NCBI GenBank assembly: GCA_947255165.1
Contig: CAMYFZ010000023.1
Span: 1 to 23,218, forward strand
Source of the DNA: an uncultured Varibaculum sp.
GTDB lineage: Bacteria > Actinomycetota > Actinomycetes > Actinomycetales > Actinomycetaceae
Direction: 5' to 3'
Length of the DNA stretch: 23,218 bases
Of this stretch, positions 1 through 10,656 are shown piece by piece (positions within the stretch are counted from its first letter, which is position 1; every line of letters starts with the position of its first letter). The notes beneath the pieces were generated by a model. It worked only from the letters and a program-made list of their open reading frames with translations. It was not told where the DNA came from and ran no database searches. Made by a program: the position numbers and the translations under genes.

Positions 1-85
1 TTCCGGTCAACTGATTTCGCTGTTTAACGGTTCCATCTGCCAGTTTAACTAGGGCACGTGCCGATGCTGCTTCCTCTTTTGCCAT
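1..85 (-). CDS. N-terminus of a DUF4921-like (GalT-related) protein, partial
   Basis: Only the first 28 codons are in the window; the gene runs off the left edge. The ATG at 85 opens a frame reading MAKEEAASARALVKLADGT and then VKQRNQLTG. The phrase ADGTVKQxNxLTG resembles, from memory, the start of actinobacterial DUF4921 proteins, which are distantly related to galactose-1-phosphate uridylyltransferases. A weak GGTGG-type ribosome site precedes the ATG. It is divergent from the methyltransferase gene that starts at 199. The family call rests on a very short match and the catalytic part is not visible. Confidence 0.45.
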   Translation of the reverse strand, partial: MAKEEAASARALVKLADGTVKQRNQLTG

Positions 86-198
86 ACTTCCACCCTAGTT
101 GTCCGCGCCCATTTTTCGCCGACCCGCAGCGCGTGTAAGTCAGATGCGTCAAATGCTACGGGTCTGGTTTATAGTGAGCGGGGAGGAAAGGAGGGCAG
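86..198. promoter_or_regulatory. Divergent intergenic region with plus-strand promoter and RBS
   Basis: This is the space between two divergent genes. On the plus strand TATAGT at 170-175 is a good -10 candidate; the -35 position (about 147-152) is weak. A strong purine-rich Shine-Dalgarno stretch (GGAGGAAAGGAGGG, 182-195) lies just before the TTG start at 199 and fixes that start. If the -10 is real, the methyltransferase leader is under 20 nt. No clear operator was seen. Confidence 0.4.
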
Positions 199-1248
199 TT
201 GATTAAATATTTGGGCTCCAAACGGAACCTGGTGCCGGCTTTAGGTACTATTGCTACCGCTTCCGGTGCCCGCACTGCCCTCGACCTATTTTCGGGCACT
301 ACCCGGGTTGCCCAAGAGTTCAAACGCCGCGAAATCTTCACGACTGCCTGCGACCTTGCCTCCTATAGCTACCAATTGGCGCGCACCTATATCGAAACCG
401 ATGCGGACACCGTTGACCTTGAAGCCTTGCGCGCGCATCTAGCAAAAATGAGCGCCTTAGAGGGCAAAGAGGGTTATTTCACCGAAACTTTTTGCCGGCA
501 GGCCAGGTTTTTCCAACCCCACAACGGAGCCCGCATCGATGCTTGCCGGGAGTACCTGGTTCCCCTGACGGGCGATCCTCTCTTCCCGATATTACTAACT
601 TCCCTGATAGAGGCCGCCGACCGGGTAGACTCCACCACCGGGGTCCAAATGGCATATTTAAAAAAGTGGGCGCCGCGCTCCTATAACCAGTTAGAACTGC
701 GTTTACCGCAGCTGTTGTCCGGCAAGGGACAGGCGCTGCAAGGCGATGCCCTACAGCTAGTTGACCAGGTAGGCGAAGTCGACCTTGCCTACCTCGATCC
801 TCCTTACAACCAGCACCGTTACTTCACGAATTACCATATTTGGGAAACCCTGGTGCGCTGGGATGCCCCGGAAACCTACGGGGTGGCGCGCAAACGGGTC
901 GATGCCCGCGGCGATAAGCACCGCTCTGTTTTTAACTCCAAGCGCACCATGGCGCAAAGCTTCTTTTCCCTACTGGGGCGGGTACGCGCCAAAACCATCG
1001 TGGTTTCCTATAACGATGAAGCCTGGATCAGCGAAGAGGAGATGATTAATGCCATCTTAGAGGCCGGGTTTGCCCAGGTAAAGAAGTTCTCGTTTTCGCA
1101 ACGCCGCTATGTGGGGGCAAAAATTGGGATCTATGATCCCCAGGGGAAGAAAGTCGGTAAACCGGGAGCGGATCACAATACTGAGAATGTGTTCGTAGGG
1201 GGCAAGGACGCGACCCTTTCCCAAATCAGCGCAGCTTTGGCACCCTAG
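199..1248 (+). CDS. D12-class N6-adenine DNA methyltransferase, orphan
   Basis: Predicted to transfer a methyl group from S-adenosylmethionine to adenine N6 in DNA. The product is 349 aa. The N-terminus carries the D12-type MIKYLGSKRNL segment, followed by a SAM-binding motif I (LDLFSGTTRVAQ, about residues 28-39). The catalytic motif IV DPPYNQHRY begins at D200. A Dam-like protein is around 280 aa, so this one is somewhat longer, mostly between motif I and DPPY. The start is TTG with an AGGAGG-type site immediately upstream. No restriction endonuclease or specificity gene lies beside it; the next gene converges from the minus strand after 15 bp. It could be a solitary regulatory or housekeeping methylase, or half of a split system whose partner lies left of the window. 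The class is well supported; the target site is unknown. Confidence 0.82.
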   Translation: MIKYLGSKRNLVPALGTIATASGARTALDLFSGTTRVAQEFKRREIFTTACDLASYSYQLARTYIETDADTVDLEALRAHLAKMSALEGKEGYFTETFCRQARFFQPHNGARIDACREYLVPLTGDPLFPILLTSLIEAADRVDSTTGVQMAYLKKWAPRSYNQLELRLPQLLSGKGQALQGDALQLVDQVGEVDLAYLDPPYNQHRYFTNYHIWETLVRWDAPETYGVARKRVDARGDKHRSVFNSKRTMAQSFFSLLGRVRAKTIVVSYNDEAWISEEEMINAILEAGFAQVKKFSFSQRRYVGAKIGIYDPQGKKVGKPGADHNTENVFVGGKDATLSQISAALAP

Positions 1249-1263
1249 CTAAGCGCAAATCCG

Positions 1264-1677
1264 CTAGTACTGGAGCCAGCCCTTTGCTTGTTGAGAGAGC
1301 TGCTGCAGTAAAGATAGCGCCTCTTGCGCCCGCGCTGCCGGCACCATCAGATGATCGTGGTGTAGACCGGATAAAACATTGCAGGGAATAGATTGGCTGG
1401 CCAGCTGGGAAGCCACCGTGAAAGTGAGCCCGGTTTCTTCTAAGGAAACGTCGCAGTCCAGAGTGATACGGCGGTAGATCTTTTTTCCCTCAGCCATTCC
1501 CGCAGCTTTTGCCTGCTCCAAGGGCACCACTAAGGTGAGTCCTTCTTCCTCTTTGATCTGGGCAAATGACTCCAACCCCGCGGGTAAACCATCCTGCTCC
1601 GACAAGAACACATACTTGCCAAACATATGGGGATGTAGCTTAGACAGCGCTAGGTCAAAGTCAGAATACGAACTCAT
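1264..1677 (-). CDS. ACT-domain protein
   Basis: A 137-aa soluble protein, probably a stand-alone pair of ACT-like small-molecule-binding folds (DUF2241/ACT_7 type). The second half has the family's typical pattern, a hydrophobic strand followed by IPCNVLSGLHHDHLMVP (about residues 97-113), which aligns by eye with the C-N-V-x-x-G-x-x-H-D-H segment of these proteins. No enzyme domain is attached, so it is not an aspartokinase or prephenate dehydratase. Related proteins are presumed to bind amino acids, but the ligand is not known. It ends 15 bp from the convergent methyltransferase gene. The start has little Shine-Dalgarno character, so the N-terminus is less certain than the frame. Confidence 0.72.
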   Translation of the reverse strand: MSSYSDFDLALSKLHPHMFGKYVFLSEQDGLPAGLESFAQIKEEEGLTLVVPLEQAKAAGMAEGKKIYRRITLDCDVSLEETGLTFTVASQLASQSIPCNVLSGLHHDHLMVPAARAQEALSLLQQLSQQAKGWLQY

Positions 1678-1811
1678 AGTTTTAAGGTAGGGGGCAGGGC
1701 ACTACCCGTGCTTTCTAGTCTCACTCTGCGGTCGATTTTTCCCGGCTTATGCAGGTAAATACCAAACTTCTCAGGCTGCCTTCAGCAACTTGTTTTAGAA
1801 TGCTGGCTCGC

Positions 1812-1843
1812 AAAATCTGCCGGGGAGGACGCAGCCCCTCCCC
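1812..1843 (-). terminator. Possible intrinsic terminator downstream of the alpha/beta hydrolase
   Basis: On the minus strand a GGGGAGG/CCTCCCC stem (arms 1843-1837 and 1828-1822) has an 8-nt loop and is followed shortly by a short T run (complement of AAAA at 1812-1815). It lies about 35 bp past the hydrolase stop codon. The T tract is short and offset, so this is only a candidate. The rest of the 1678-1878 gap shows no gene I can support. Confidence 0.3.
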
Positions 1844-1878
1844 CGCCCCTCACCAGAAGTTAATTCCGGCAGCAAAGG

Positions 1879-2658
1879 TCAAGAGATTCGCCGATAAACA
1901 CTCATCACTGCCCGCGCCACCGCCGAAGGTGCCTCTAAAGGCACCAGATGCCCCGCGCGCGGCACCGAAACCACCCTAGTTCCGAGAGCCTTAGCCATGG
2001 CTTCGGCTTGGGCAGCCGTAGAACTTTGATCCTGCTCCCCGCGCACCACCATTGCCGGTATGTGGGCCCGCTCCAGGGTTTCCAGGCGCCCAGGACGAGC
2101 CGCTAGGGCCCGCTGCGCCCAAGAAATCGCCTCCCCGGGAGCCTCATTAATCCATTTCTCCATCAACTCCGGAATCTTAGGGAAATCCGTGAGAGTTTCT
2201 TTGGCGAGCATAGTGGGGATGCCCTCGACTAACTGTTCTTGCGCCCGGCCTACCAGTGCACCTACCGCCATCTCCGTGCGGGCAGCCCGCGCCTTAGGAG
2301 TGTCAATATCAGCCTTGGTACCTACCAGCACCACTCCACCTACCAGCCGCGGATGACGCTCGATCATCGCTTGCGCGGTGTGTCCCCCCATAGAGTTCCC
2401 GCACACCAGTACTTTTTCGGCCCCCTCCGCGCGCACTGCCTGGGCTACATAATCGGCATAGATTTCTAAAGAGGGCGGGTCAGTCGGGAGCGGAGAATGG
2501 CCAAACCCCGGGGGATCGACTGCGATCACCGGCACACCCTCGAAACGACGGGCTACTCCCTCCCACATTCGATGGTCATAGGGGAAAGCCGCCAATAAAA
2601 CCACTGCGGGGGTGCCCGCCATTCTATGCGCATCACGCGTAAAGATCGCCACGTTCAT
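1879..2658 (-). CDS. Alpha/beta hydrolase fold protein
   Basis: A 259-aa single-domain alpha/beta hydrolase. The nucleophile elbow is GNSMGG (residues 87-92, Ser89). Asp210 (in RGEQD) and His237 (in RAGHLVPLEAP) complete a standard triad, and the oxyanion segment AAFPYDHRMW lies at about 23-32. The pattern resembles the 3-oxoadipate enol-lactonase/haloperoxidase-like group, but the substrate cannot be read from the sequence. The frame stays open further upstream to about 2949. I chose the ATG at 2658 because the extra 97 residues have no hydrolase character and would overlap the zinc-ribbon gene. There is no cytosolic export signal. About 100 bp separates it from the upstream zinc-ribbon gene on the same strand. 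Confidence 0.8.
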   Translation of the reverse strand: MNVAIFTRDAHRMAGTPAVVLLAAFPYDHRMWEGVARRFEGVPVIAVDPPGFGHSPLPTDPPSLEIYADYVAQAVRAEGAEKVLVCGNSMGGHTAQAMIERHPRLVGGVVLVGTKADIDTPKARAARTEMAVGALVGRAQEQLVEGIPTMLAKETLTDFPKIPELMEKWINEAPGEAISWAQRALAARPGRLETLERAHIPAMVVRGEQDQSSTAAQAEAMAKALGTRVVSVPRAGHLVPLEAPSAVARAVMSVYRRIS

Positions 2659-2761
2659 AAAACTATCTTCGCACAGCTTCGCGGGCCTGCTCGCGTTAAC
2701 CGGCGCGAAAGTTGGGGATTTTGAGGTTCGGGTTTTGCAGAAGCCGCCAGGATGGACAATG

Positions 2762-3043
2762 TTAGAGGCCGCGTTCCCAACAGGAGCGGTGCCAGTGGCG
2801 GCGTTGGTCGAGACCGGCTTGGGTACCAAAAATAGAGTCAGTTCGCCAAGCCACCACCTGTGCCTGCCCAATCTGGATTTCTTGACTACACCCAGGGCAA
2901 CGATAGGTTTTACGTGCCTGCGAAAGATACTGCACCTGGAAATCGCCATCCGCGCGCGAAACCGCGCGGGGCATCGAAGCCAGGGAATCCATCCTTAAAG
3001 GCCGCTGTTCGCCCCAGGGACGCTTACGAGAGCGTCTAGCCAT
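2762..3043 (-). CDS. Small actinobacterial zinc-ribbon protein
   Basis: A 93-aa basic protein with a short Cys/His cluster: CPGC (Cys49, Cys52) and HWHRSC (His83, His85, Cys88), probably binding one zinc. The basic start (MARRSRKRPWG) and the C-terminal RRHWHRSCW pattern match a small conserved actinobacterial family that databases often label ATP/GTP-binding protein. I see no P-loop to justify that label. Its ATG follows the nagA stop codon after a single base, with no evident Shine-Dalgarno, so translation is probably coupled to nagA. Its role is unknown; nucleic-acid binding is possible given the charge and ribbon. Confidence 0.72.
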   Translation of the reverse strand: MARRSRKRPWGEQRPLRMDSLASMPRAVSRADGDFQVQYLSQARKTYRCPGCSQEIQIGQAQVVAWRTDSIFGTQAGLDQRRHWHRSCWERGL

Positions 3044-3044
3044 T

Positions 3045-4265
3045 TTAAAAGACCCGGGATCCGCGTTTGTAAACTTCCATGGGGTTCAAATCAGCATCGG
3101 TAACCAGCAAGTCAGCAAACTTCCCAGGAGCCACTTCCCCCAACTGGGGATTACCTAAGATTTTTGCTCCCTGCGTGGAAGCGCAATACACCGCATCTAC
3201 CAGCGGAATTCCTGCCTGATGCGCGATCTTAACCTGGTTTATCAAGTGGGAAGTTCCCCCGGCGAGCCCTCCGCCTGGCTGACTGAGCCTAGCTACGCCC
3301 TCTTTAACGGTTACCGCTTGCCCCCCGAGGACGTAGTCGCCATCTCCCAAACCGGTCGCGGCCATCGCATCGGTGACCAACACCATTTGTTCCCGCCCAA
3401 TCAGCTCGTAGACGTTGCGTACCAGCGAGGGAGCGACATGGACACCATCAGCGATGATCTCTACAATGACGCCTCCACCCGCAGCGTCCGCCAGGATCTC
3501 CGGAACCGGGCCGGGATCACGGTGATGCATCGGCGCCATCCCATTGAACAAGTGGGTGACGGTGGCATGCGCGCAGCGGGCGCGCGCAGAATGCTGCAGG
3601 GTTTGCCGCACTTCCACCAGAGCATCCCGCATCTTCTGGGAGCTGGTATCGGTATGTCCGAAAGAAGGAACCGCTCCGCCCGCGATCAAAGTCTCCGCCA
3701 CTCCAGAAGGTCCCATCGCGTAAGGTTTTTCGGGAGCGAAGGTCATCGACACCGCATAGCCGCGCGAAGCAATCAGCAGTTCCCGGGCTAAGGGCGCATT
3801 GGGGGATTGAATATGTGCCGGATCTTGCGCTCCGCAATGCCCCTGCGCAATGAAAGGACCTTCGAAATGGATGCCCGCGAGTTTGCCTGCCTCACACATT
3901 CCGGCCAATAGCTCTGCTTTTTCCCGCAGCACCATCGGGGATTGAGTAACCAACGAAGCTACCAGGGAGGTTGTTCCCCAGCGCAGATGTTCTGCTACCG
4001 CGGCCAATGCCTGGTCTTCAGTTTGGAGATCCGGGAAAGAGACGCCCCCGCCGCCATGGCAGTGCACGTCAATCAGACCGGGAAGCACGTAGCGATCATC
4101 GCTAGGGGCGGTGGCGGCCAAAATTTCGTCACCAAAACCAGCTTCTTTTGCCGCAGTTGATTCCCCGATCCACACAATGGCATCTCCGGAAACTACCACT
4201 GCCCCATCGGTAATAATGCGATTCGCGGTGACTACTCGTCCGCGGATGGCGAAAACTTCATTCAT
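3045..4265 (-). CDS. nagA: N-acetylglucosamine-6-phosphate deacetylase
   Basis: Cytosolic amidohydrolase that converts GlcNAc-6-phosphate to glucosamine-6-phosphate plus acetate, feeding amino sugars from wall recycling or scavenging into glycolysis or new peptidoglycan. The product is 406 aa, slightly longer than the usual 380-390. Expected landmarks are present in order: DVHCHGGGG (His68, His70), HFEGPFIA (metal ligand Glu135), SFGHTDTS (His204), THLFNGMAPMHHRDPG (His238), IADGVHV (about 271-277) and the catalytic Asp299 in VTDAMAATG. An AGGAG-type site lies about 10 nt before the ATG. It is followed by the zinc-ribbon gene after one base and preceded, after 40 bp, by nucS. No nagB or PTS gene is in view. 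Confidence 0.93.
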   Translation of the reverse strand: MNEVFAIRGRVVTANRIITDGAVVVSGDAIVWIGESTAAKEAGFGDEILAATAPSDDRYVLPGLIDVHCHGGGGVSFPDLQTEDQALAAVAEHLRWGTTSLVASLVTQSPMVLREKAELLAGMCEAGKLAGIHFEGPFIAQGHCGAQDPAHIQSPNAPLARELLIASRGYAVSMTFAPEKPYAMGPSGVAETLIAGGAVPSFGHTDTSSQKMRDALVEVRQTLQHSARARCAHATVTHLFNGMAPMHHRDPGPVPEILADAAGGGVIVEIIADGVHVAPSLVRNVYELIGREQMVLVTDAMAATGLGDGDYVLGGQAVTVKEGVARLSQPGGGLAGGTSHLINQVKIAHQAGIPLVDAVYCASTQGAKILGNPQLGEVAPGKFADLLVTDADLNPMEVYKRGSRVF

Positions 4266-4305
4266 AGCTAAAATGCTCCTGCCCGATAAGTTCTATTTTC
4301 ATTGC

Positions 4306-5004
4306 TTAAAACAGGCGCGATTCTGCGTCGTCTACTCCTCGCATCGTATCGTAATCCAAGGTTAGACAGCGAATTCCCCGATCCTCGGCTAGCGTCCTGG
4401 CCTGGGGTTTGATTACTTGCGCTGCAAAAATTCCCCGCACTTCCGGCATAATCGGGTCGCGAGAAAGCAAATCTAGGTAGCGGGTCAACTGCTCGACACC
4501 GTCGATTTCCCCGCGCCGTTTCACTTCGATAGCGACGTGGTTTAGTTCCGGGTCAAAAACCAGTAGATCCACCGGGCCAACCGGAGTGGGGTATTCGCGC
4601 CGAATTAACTCCCATCCGGTGCCGAGGATTTCCGGGACTTGGGCAGCTAGCAGCTCTTGCAAGTGCGCCTCCACCCCGTCTTTTTGTAGTCCCGGATCTA
4701 TCCCCAGTTCGCAGCTAGTTTCCGAGAAAATCTCCCCGATTCGCAGTTTTAGCTGATCCCCAGTTTTTGCCGACTCTACTAACCAAATCTGCTGAACTCC
4801 CGCTGCTTCGTCCTCGGAGGACACTGACAGTTCTTCGATAGTGGCCGGGCCCGCCATCCAGTTAAGGGGTTTATAGGAGCCCCCATCGCAGTGGATAAGC
4901 ACCGAAGAATCGGCTTTTACCATGATCATTCGCGGGGCCATCGGTAAAAAAGAATTAAGGCGGCCGCTGTATTCGACAGAGCAATTAGCGAAAAGGACGC
5001 GCAT
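4306..5004 (-). CDS. nucS: Endonuclease NucS (non-canonical mismatch repair)
   Basis: NucS/EndoMS cuts mismatched double-stranded DNA and is the core of the MutS-independent mismatch repair of Actinobacteria and many archaea. The product is 232 aa, the usual size. The N-terminal beta-rich DNA-binding half begins MRVLFANCSVEYSGRL. The C-terminal RecB-like nuclease core has Asp146 (GPVDLLVF), Glu160 and Lys162 (VAIEVKRRG), with the same D-x13-E-x-K spacing as the archaeal enzyme, then QLTRYLDLL. The C-terminus lacks an obvious sliding-clamp-binding peptide beyond the acidic GVDDAESRLF tail, which could serve that purpose. It follows the DUF2550 gene in the downstream end of the atp cluster, a common actinobacterial arrangement. 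Confidence 0.93.
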   Translation of the reverse strand: MRVLFANCSVEYSGRLNSFLPMAPRMIMVKADSSVLIHCDGGSYKPLNWMAGPATIEELSVSSEDEAAGVQQIWLVESAKTGDQLKLRIGEIFSETSCELGIDPGLQKDGVEAHLQELLAAQVPEILGTGWELIRREYPTPVGPVDLLVFDPELNHVAIEVKRRGEIDGVEQLTRYLDLLSRDPIMPEVRGIFAAQVIKPQARTLAEDRGIRCLTLDYDTMRGVDDAESRLF

Positions 5005-5029
5005 GGGAACCTATTGTAAAGGAAAAACC

Positions 5030-5452
5030 TTAACCCCAAGCTTGGGGGATTTCACGAGGAGGCGCAGCCTCAGCCCAAGAGACTAGGCCCGCGTGGTCGT
5101 CCTCGGAAAGAAACAACCAAAAACGATGAGTACCGACGCTAACCGGTACCGCCACGTTGCGCACACCCTTTTTTGATAAATAGTTATGGACCTTGCCCAA
5201 CTCCACCTGCCGGCGCGGCCAGGTCTTATCAGGGCGAAAAGAAAGGCCCGCCGCTTTATACCAGCTCAAAGACTCGGCCTCATAGACTGCACAGCCCTCT
5301 GTCCACCCGGAGGTAACATCCGGGCGATAGGAGCAGAGAAAAGCCCCTTGGCGATATAGCCGATTCATGCGCCACAGAAAATAGGCGGCGACTAAAGCCA
5401 CTAGGGCGGCAATCACCAAAATGATTAGCAGAAAAATTTTTAGCGCCGTCAT
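5030..5452 (-). CDS. DUF2550 single-pass membrane protein
   Basis: A 140-aa protein with one N-terminal transmembrane helix (residues 5-28, LKIFLLIILVIAALVALVAA) followed by a basic stretch and a small soluble domain. The domain holds the DUF2550 hallmarks: RQGAFLCSYRP, W..G.A.Y....L.WY and a SFRPDKTWPRR-like segment. Genes of this family sit just downstream of atpC in mycobacteria and other Actinobacteria, as here, 37 bp after the atpC stop. The function is unknown. The topology suggests a cytosolic or peripheral domain tethered to the membrane, but the sequence does not decide which side. A short CTATAA-CCC-TTATAG palindrome (5460-5474) lies just before its start. Confidence 0.82.
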   Translation of the reverse strand: MTALKIFLLIILVIAALVALVAAYFLWRMNRLYRQGAFLCSYRPDVTSGWTEGCAVYEAESLSWYKAAGLSFRPDKTWPRRQVELGKVHNYLSKKGVRNVAVPVSVGTHRFWLFLSEDDHAGLVSWAEAAPPREIPQAWG

Positions 5453-5489
5453 GGCCTAACTATAACCCTTATAGACGATTCTTTTCGGT

Positions 5490-5746
5490 TTATAGCCCAT
5501 CGACGACGATGGTTACCTTATCTTCGTCAACAGAAACAAATCCGGGAACTATCTCAAACTCTCGAGCATCCGGGTCGTTTTCCTGCTTACCTACTTTTAC
5601 TTTTCCCGCGGTAATGGTTGCCAAAAGCGGTAAGTGACCAGGTAAAATACCCAACGAACCTTCGGTAGTGGGCAGGGAGACGAATCCCGCCTGCCCACTA
5701 AACAGCTCCCCAGAGCGGGTAACTAATCGAACCGAAAGCGAACTCA

Positions 5747-5747
<1 letters not shown>
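5490..5747 (-). CDS. atpC: ATP synthase F1 epsilon subunit, short form
   Basis: Central-stalk epsilon subunit of the F1Fo ATP synthase. The product is only 85 aa, against about 120-138 in most bacteria. It contains the N-terminal beta-sandwich (VRLVTRSGELFSGQ, LPTTEGSLGILPGHLPLLA, ending DEDKVTIVVDGL) and stops where the two C-terminal inhibitory helices would begin. Only 37 bp follow before the DUF2550 gene, so there is no decayed remnant. The ATG overlaps the atpD stop as TAATG, which fixes the start; the frame is open upstream inside atpD, but that part has no epsilon character. The missing helices mean that epsilon-type inhibition of ATP hydrolysis is unlikely. Confidence 0.93.
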
Positions 5748-8142
<2,395 letters not shown>

Positions 8143-8144
8143 GG

Positions 8145-9797
8145 TTAATCCTTTTTATCTTTCTTATGGCGGTCTACCACCAGTTGTTCGCTGTCATGCT
8201 CGGCTTCGACAACCTCTTCGGGAAGATGAACTTCCGATTCCAGCACTCCCTGCGACGAAACAAATCCGCGCCGGAAGTTCTCAACCGCTTCCTTCAGGGC
8301 CTGCTCGGTCTCGGAATCAAACTGCCCCGTTTCCTTGATCTTGCTGGGCACATCCGAATTCGCGTGCAGATAAGCGAGCATCTCTGATTCGAAGCGGTGA
8401 ACATCGGAAACCTCGATGTCATCTAGATATCCGCTAGTGCCGGCCCAAATCGAGCAAACTTGATCCTCGACCTCATAGGGAGTTGACTGCGGCTGACGCA
8501 ACAGCTCCATCAGACGCGCACCCCGAGTTAGCTGCCGCTTAGTGGTGGCATCCAGGTCAGAAGCAAACATGGCGAATGCCTGCATATCACGGTACTGCGC
8601 CAAAGTGATCTTCAGGGTACCGGAGACTTTCTTCATCGCCTTAACCTGGGCATCTCCACCTACACGGGAAACCGAAATACCTACATCCACCGCGGGTCGT
8701 TGGTTGGAGTTAAACAGATCCGACTGCAAGAAAATCTGTCCATCGGTAATGGAAATAACGTTCGTCGGAATGTAGGCCGACACGTCGTTGTCTTTAGTCT
8801 CGATCAAAGGCAATCCGGTCATCGAGCCTCCGCCCAGATCATCAGAAAGCTTCGCACACCGCTCTAACAACCGGGAGTGCAAGTAGAACACATCGCCCGG
8901 GTAGGCTTCGCGCCCCGGCGGACGGCGCAGCAATAGGGAAACGCTGCGGTAAGCTTCTGCCTGCTTGGAAAGATCATCAAATATGATCAGGACGTGTTTA
9001 CCCTGGTACATCCAGTGCTGACCGATAGCCGAGCCGGTATAGGGAGCCAAATACTTAAAACCAGCCGAATCGGAGGCGGGAGCCGCCACAATGGTGGTGT
9101 ATTCCATGGCTCCGGCAGCCTCTAGCTGACCGCGTACGCTGGCGATGGTCGAACCTTTTTGACCAACGGCCACGTAAATGCAGCGCACCTGCTTCTTCGG
9201 GTCACCACTTTCCCAGTTCTTACGCTGGTTGAGTACCGTATCAATCGCAATCGCGGTCTTGCCGGTCTGGCGATCCCCAATGATCAACTGTCGCTGTCCG
9301 CGCCCAATCGGAATCATCGAGTCGATTGCTTTTAGGCCGGTCTGCAGGGGCTCATGCACGGATTTACGCATCATTACCCCGGGAGCCTGTAGCTCCAGGA
9401 CGCGGCGCCCCTCAATATCTTGAATCTCGCCCAGGCCGTCTAAGGGCTGACCCGTGGGATCAACTACGCGCCCGAGGTATCCGTCACCCACAGGAACGGA
9501 TAGCACCTCTCCGGTACGACGCACGGGCTGGCCTTCTTCAATCCCCGAGAAGTCACCGAGCACAATCGCGCCAATAGTGCGATCTTCCAGGTTCATTGCC
9601 AATCCGGTGGTTCCGTCAGCGAACTTGAGAAGTTCGTTCGCCATCGCCCCCGGTAAGCCCTCGATCCGAGCGATACCATCAGCCGCCATCACTACGTGCC
9701 CGATTTCGTCCTGGGTGGAGCGAGTGGGCTCATAGGAGCTTACGAAGTCCGCGAGGGCGTCACGAATCTTCTCCGGTTGGATTTGAAGTTCAGCCAT
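8145..9797 (-). CDS. atpA: ATP synthase F1 alpha subunit with C-terminal extension
   Basis: Non-catalytic nucleotide-binding subunit of F1. The product is 550 aa against 513 in E. coli. Walker A GDRQTGKT is at 174-181; the arginine-finger segment [15 protein letters not shown] and the C-terminal helical domain are intact. The extra length is a charged tail after the normal end, running from about [12 protein letters not shown] through acidic residues to a Lys-rich DRHKKDKKD terminus. In mycobacteria a C-terminal alpha extension of similar length contributes to suppression of ATP hydrolysis, so this tail may matter given the short epsilon. Good ATG at 9797 with AAAAGG upstream. Confidence 0.98.
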   Translation of the reverse strand: MAELQIQPEKIRDALADFVSSYEPTRSTQDEIGHVVMAADGIARIEGLPGAMANELLKFADGTTGLAMNLEDRTIGAIVLGDFSGIEEGQPVRRTGEVLSVPVGDGYLGRVVDPTGQPLDGLGEIQDIEGRRVLELQAPGVMMRKSVHEPLQTGLKAIDSMIPIGRGQRQLIIGDRQTGKTAIAIDTVLNQRKNWESGDPKKQVRCIYVAVGQKGSTIASVRGQLEAAGAMEYTTIVAAPASDSAGFKYLAPYTGSAIGQHWMYQGKHVLIIFDDLSKQAEAYRSVSLLLRRPPGREAYPGDVFYLHSRLLERCAKLSDDLGGGSMTGLPLIETKDNDVSAYIPTNVISITDGQIFLQSDLFNSNQRPAVDVGISVSRVGGDAQVKAMKKVSGTLKITLAQYRDMQAFAMFASDLDATTKRQLTRGARLMELLRQPQSTPYEVEDQVCSIWAGTSGYLDDIEVSDVHRFESEMLAYLHANSDVPSKIKETGQFDSETEQALKEAVENFRRGFVSSQGVLESEVHLPEEVVEAEHDSEQLVVDRHKKDKKD

Positions 9798-9825
9798 GAA
9801 ATTGCCTTTTCCTAACGTTCCGGTA

Positions 9826-10656
9826 CTACCCGGCCAGTTTCTGCTTAGTTTCTTGAATTATGGTGGCTAGAGAGCCGTCGAAAATCTGGGAACCAACCCG
9901 AACTTTCATGCCCCCTATCACCGAAGGATCTACGCTCACCTGAAGGTGAATGTTTTTCTGATAGCGGCGGGACAAGATATCCCGCAAGCGCTCAGCTTGT
10001 GCGTCCGCTAGTGGCATAGCCACTTGCACGGTAGCCACCAAGCTGTCACCAGCGGCTGCCAAATCGCGGCGCATATGGCGCAGCGTCCCCGTCAGGGACA
10101 CCGAACCTTCTATCTTGGCGTCGCGGCTGACCGCACTGATCGCCCGGGCCGCTAAGGTAGCTGCCGGACGCGAAAGCGCCGAACCGACTAGCTCCTTTAG
10201 CAGCCGGATCCGATATTTACTGTCGCGGTTACGGTCCGAAAGTGCGGAGCGCACCTGCGGATTAGCTCGCACGAATTGTTCCAATGAGAACACTTCGTCG
10301 GCGACCTCGATCGCTTTGCCCTGCACCTGCGCACCATTTTGCACCGCATATTCGCCTAGGCGCTCAATGACAGTGGCCAGTTCCCGCTCGCTGGGCACTT
10401 CGCTGATGGCAGCCTTCACCGCTTGCCTCGCCACTGCTGACAGGTTTCCTGCTAAGGCGTCTAGCAACGCGGCTCGGTCCCCAAGGTTACGAGCAGAGTC
10501 GGTAAGCGCCAAAGCAACCCGAGAGGAGCCTTGCACCAGGTCAGAGAGGACAAAAAGGTCATCTGCCCAGTCGTAGCAAGTTTCGGCATCTCTGCCGGTT
10601 TGCTCGGCTAGAACCTCTTTGCCCCGCTGGAGGGCTTGCCTACTGGATGCGCGCAT
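9826..10656 (-). CDS. atpH: ATP synthase F1 delta subunit
   Basis: Peripheral-stalk subunit holding the b subunits to the top of F1. The product is 276 aa, the long actinobacterial type (E. coli delta is 177). The N-terminal helical bundle ([26 protein letters not shown]) is followed by the usual C-terminal region ending [20 protein letters not shown]. Unlike mycobacteria, where delta is fused to a b-like domain, here atpF and atpH are separate genes. They overlap by one base as TAATG at 10654-10658, so the start is secure. Confidence 0.95.
   Translation of the reverse strand: MRASSRQALQRGKEVLAEQTGRDAETCYDWADDLFVLSDLVQGSSRVALALTDSARNLGDRAALLDALAGNLSAVARQAVKAAISEVPSERELATVIERLGEYAVQNGAQVQGKAIEVADEVFSLEQFVRANPQVRSALSDRNRDSKYRIRLLKELVGSALSRPAATLAARAISAVSRDAKIEGSVSLTGTLRHMRRDLAAAGDSLVATVQVAMPLADAQAERLRDILSRRYQKNIHLQVSVDPSVIGGMKVRVGSQIFDGSLATIIQETKQKLAG

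Noticed and set aside
2659..2949. 97-residue N-terminal extension of the alpha/beta hydrolase
   Set aside because: The added residues do not resemble a hydrolase or signal peptide and overlap the zinc-ribbon gene; the ATG at 2658 gives a normal family length.
2612..2998. 128-codon plus-strand frame across the hydrolase/zinc-ribbon junction
   Set aside because: It overlaps two better supported minus-strand genes and has no recognisable domain.
3219..3791. 190-codon open frame opposite nagA
   Set aside because: It lies fully inside nagA, whose catalytic residues are conserved; the translation is Arg/His-rich with no recognisable motif.
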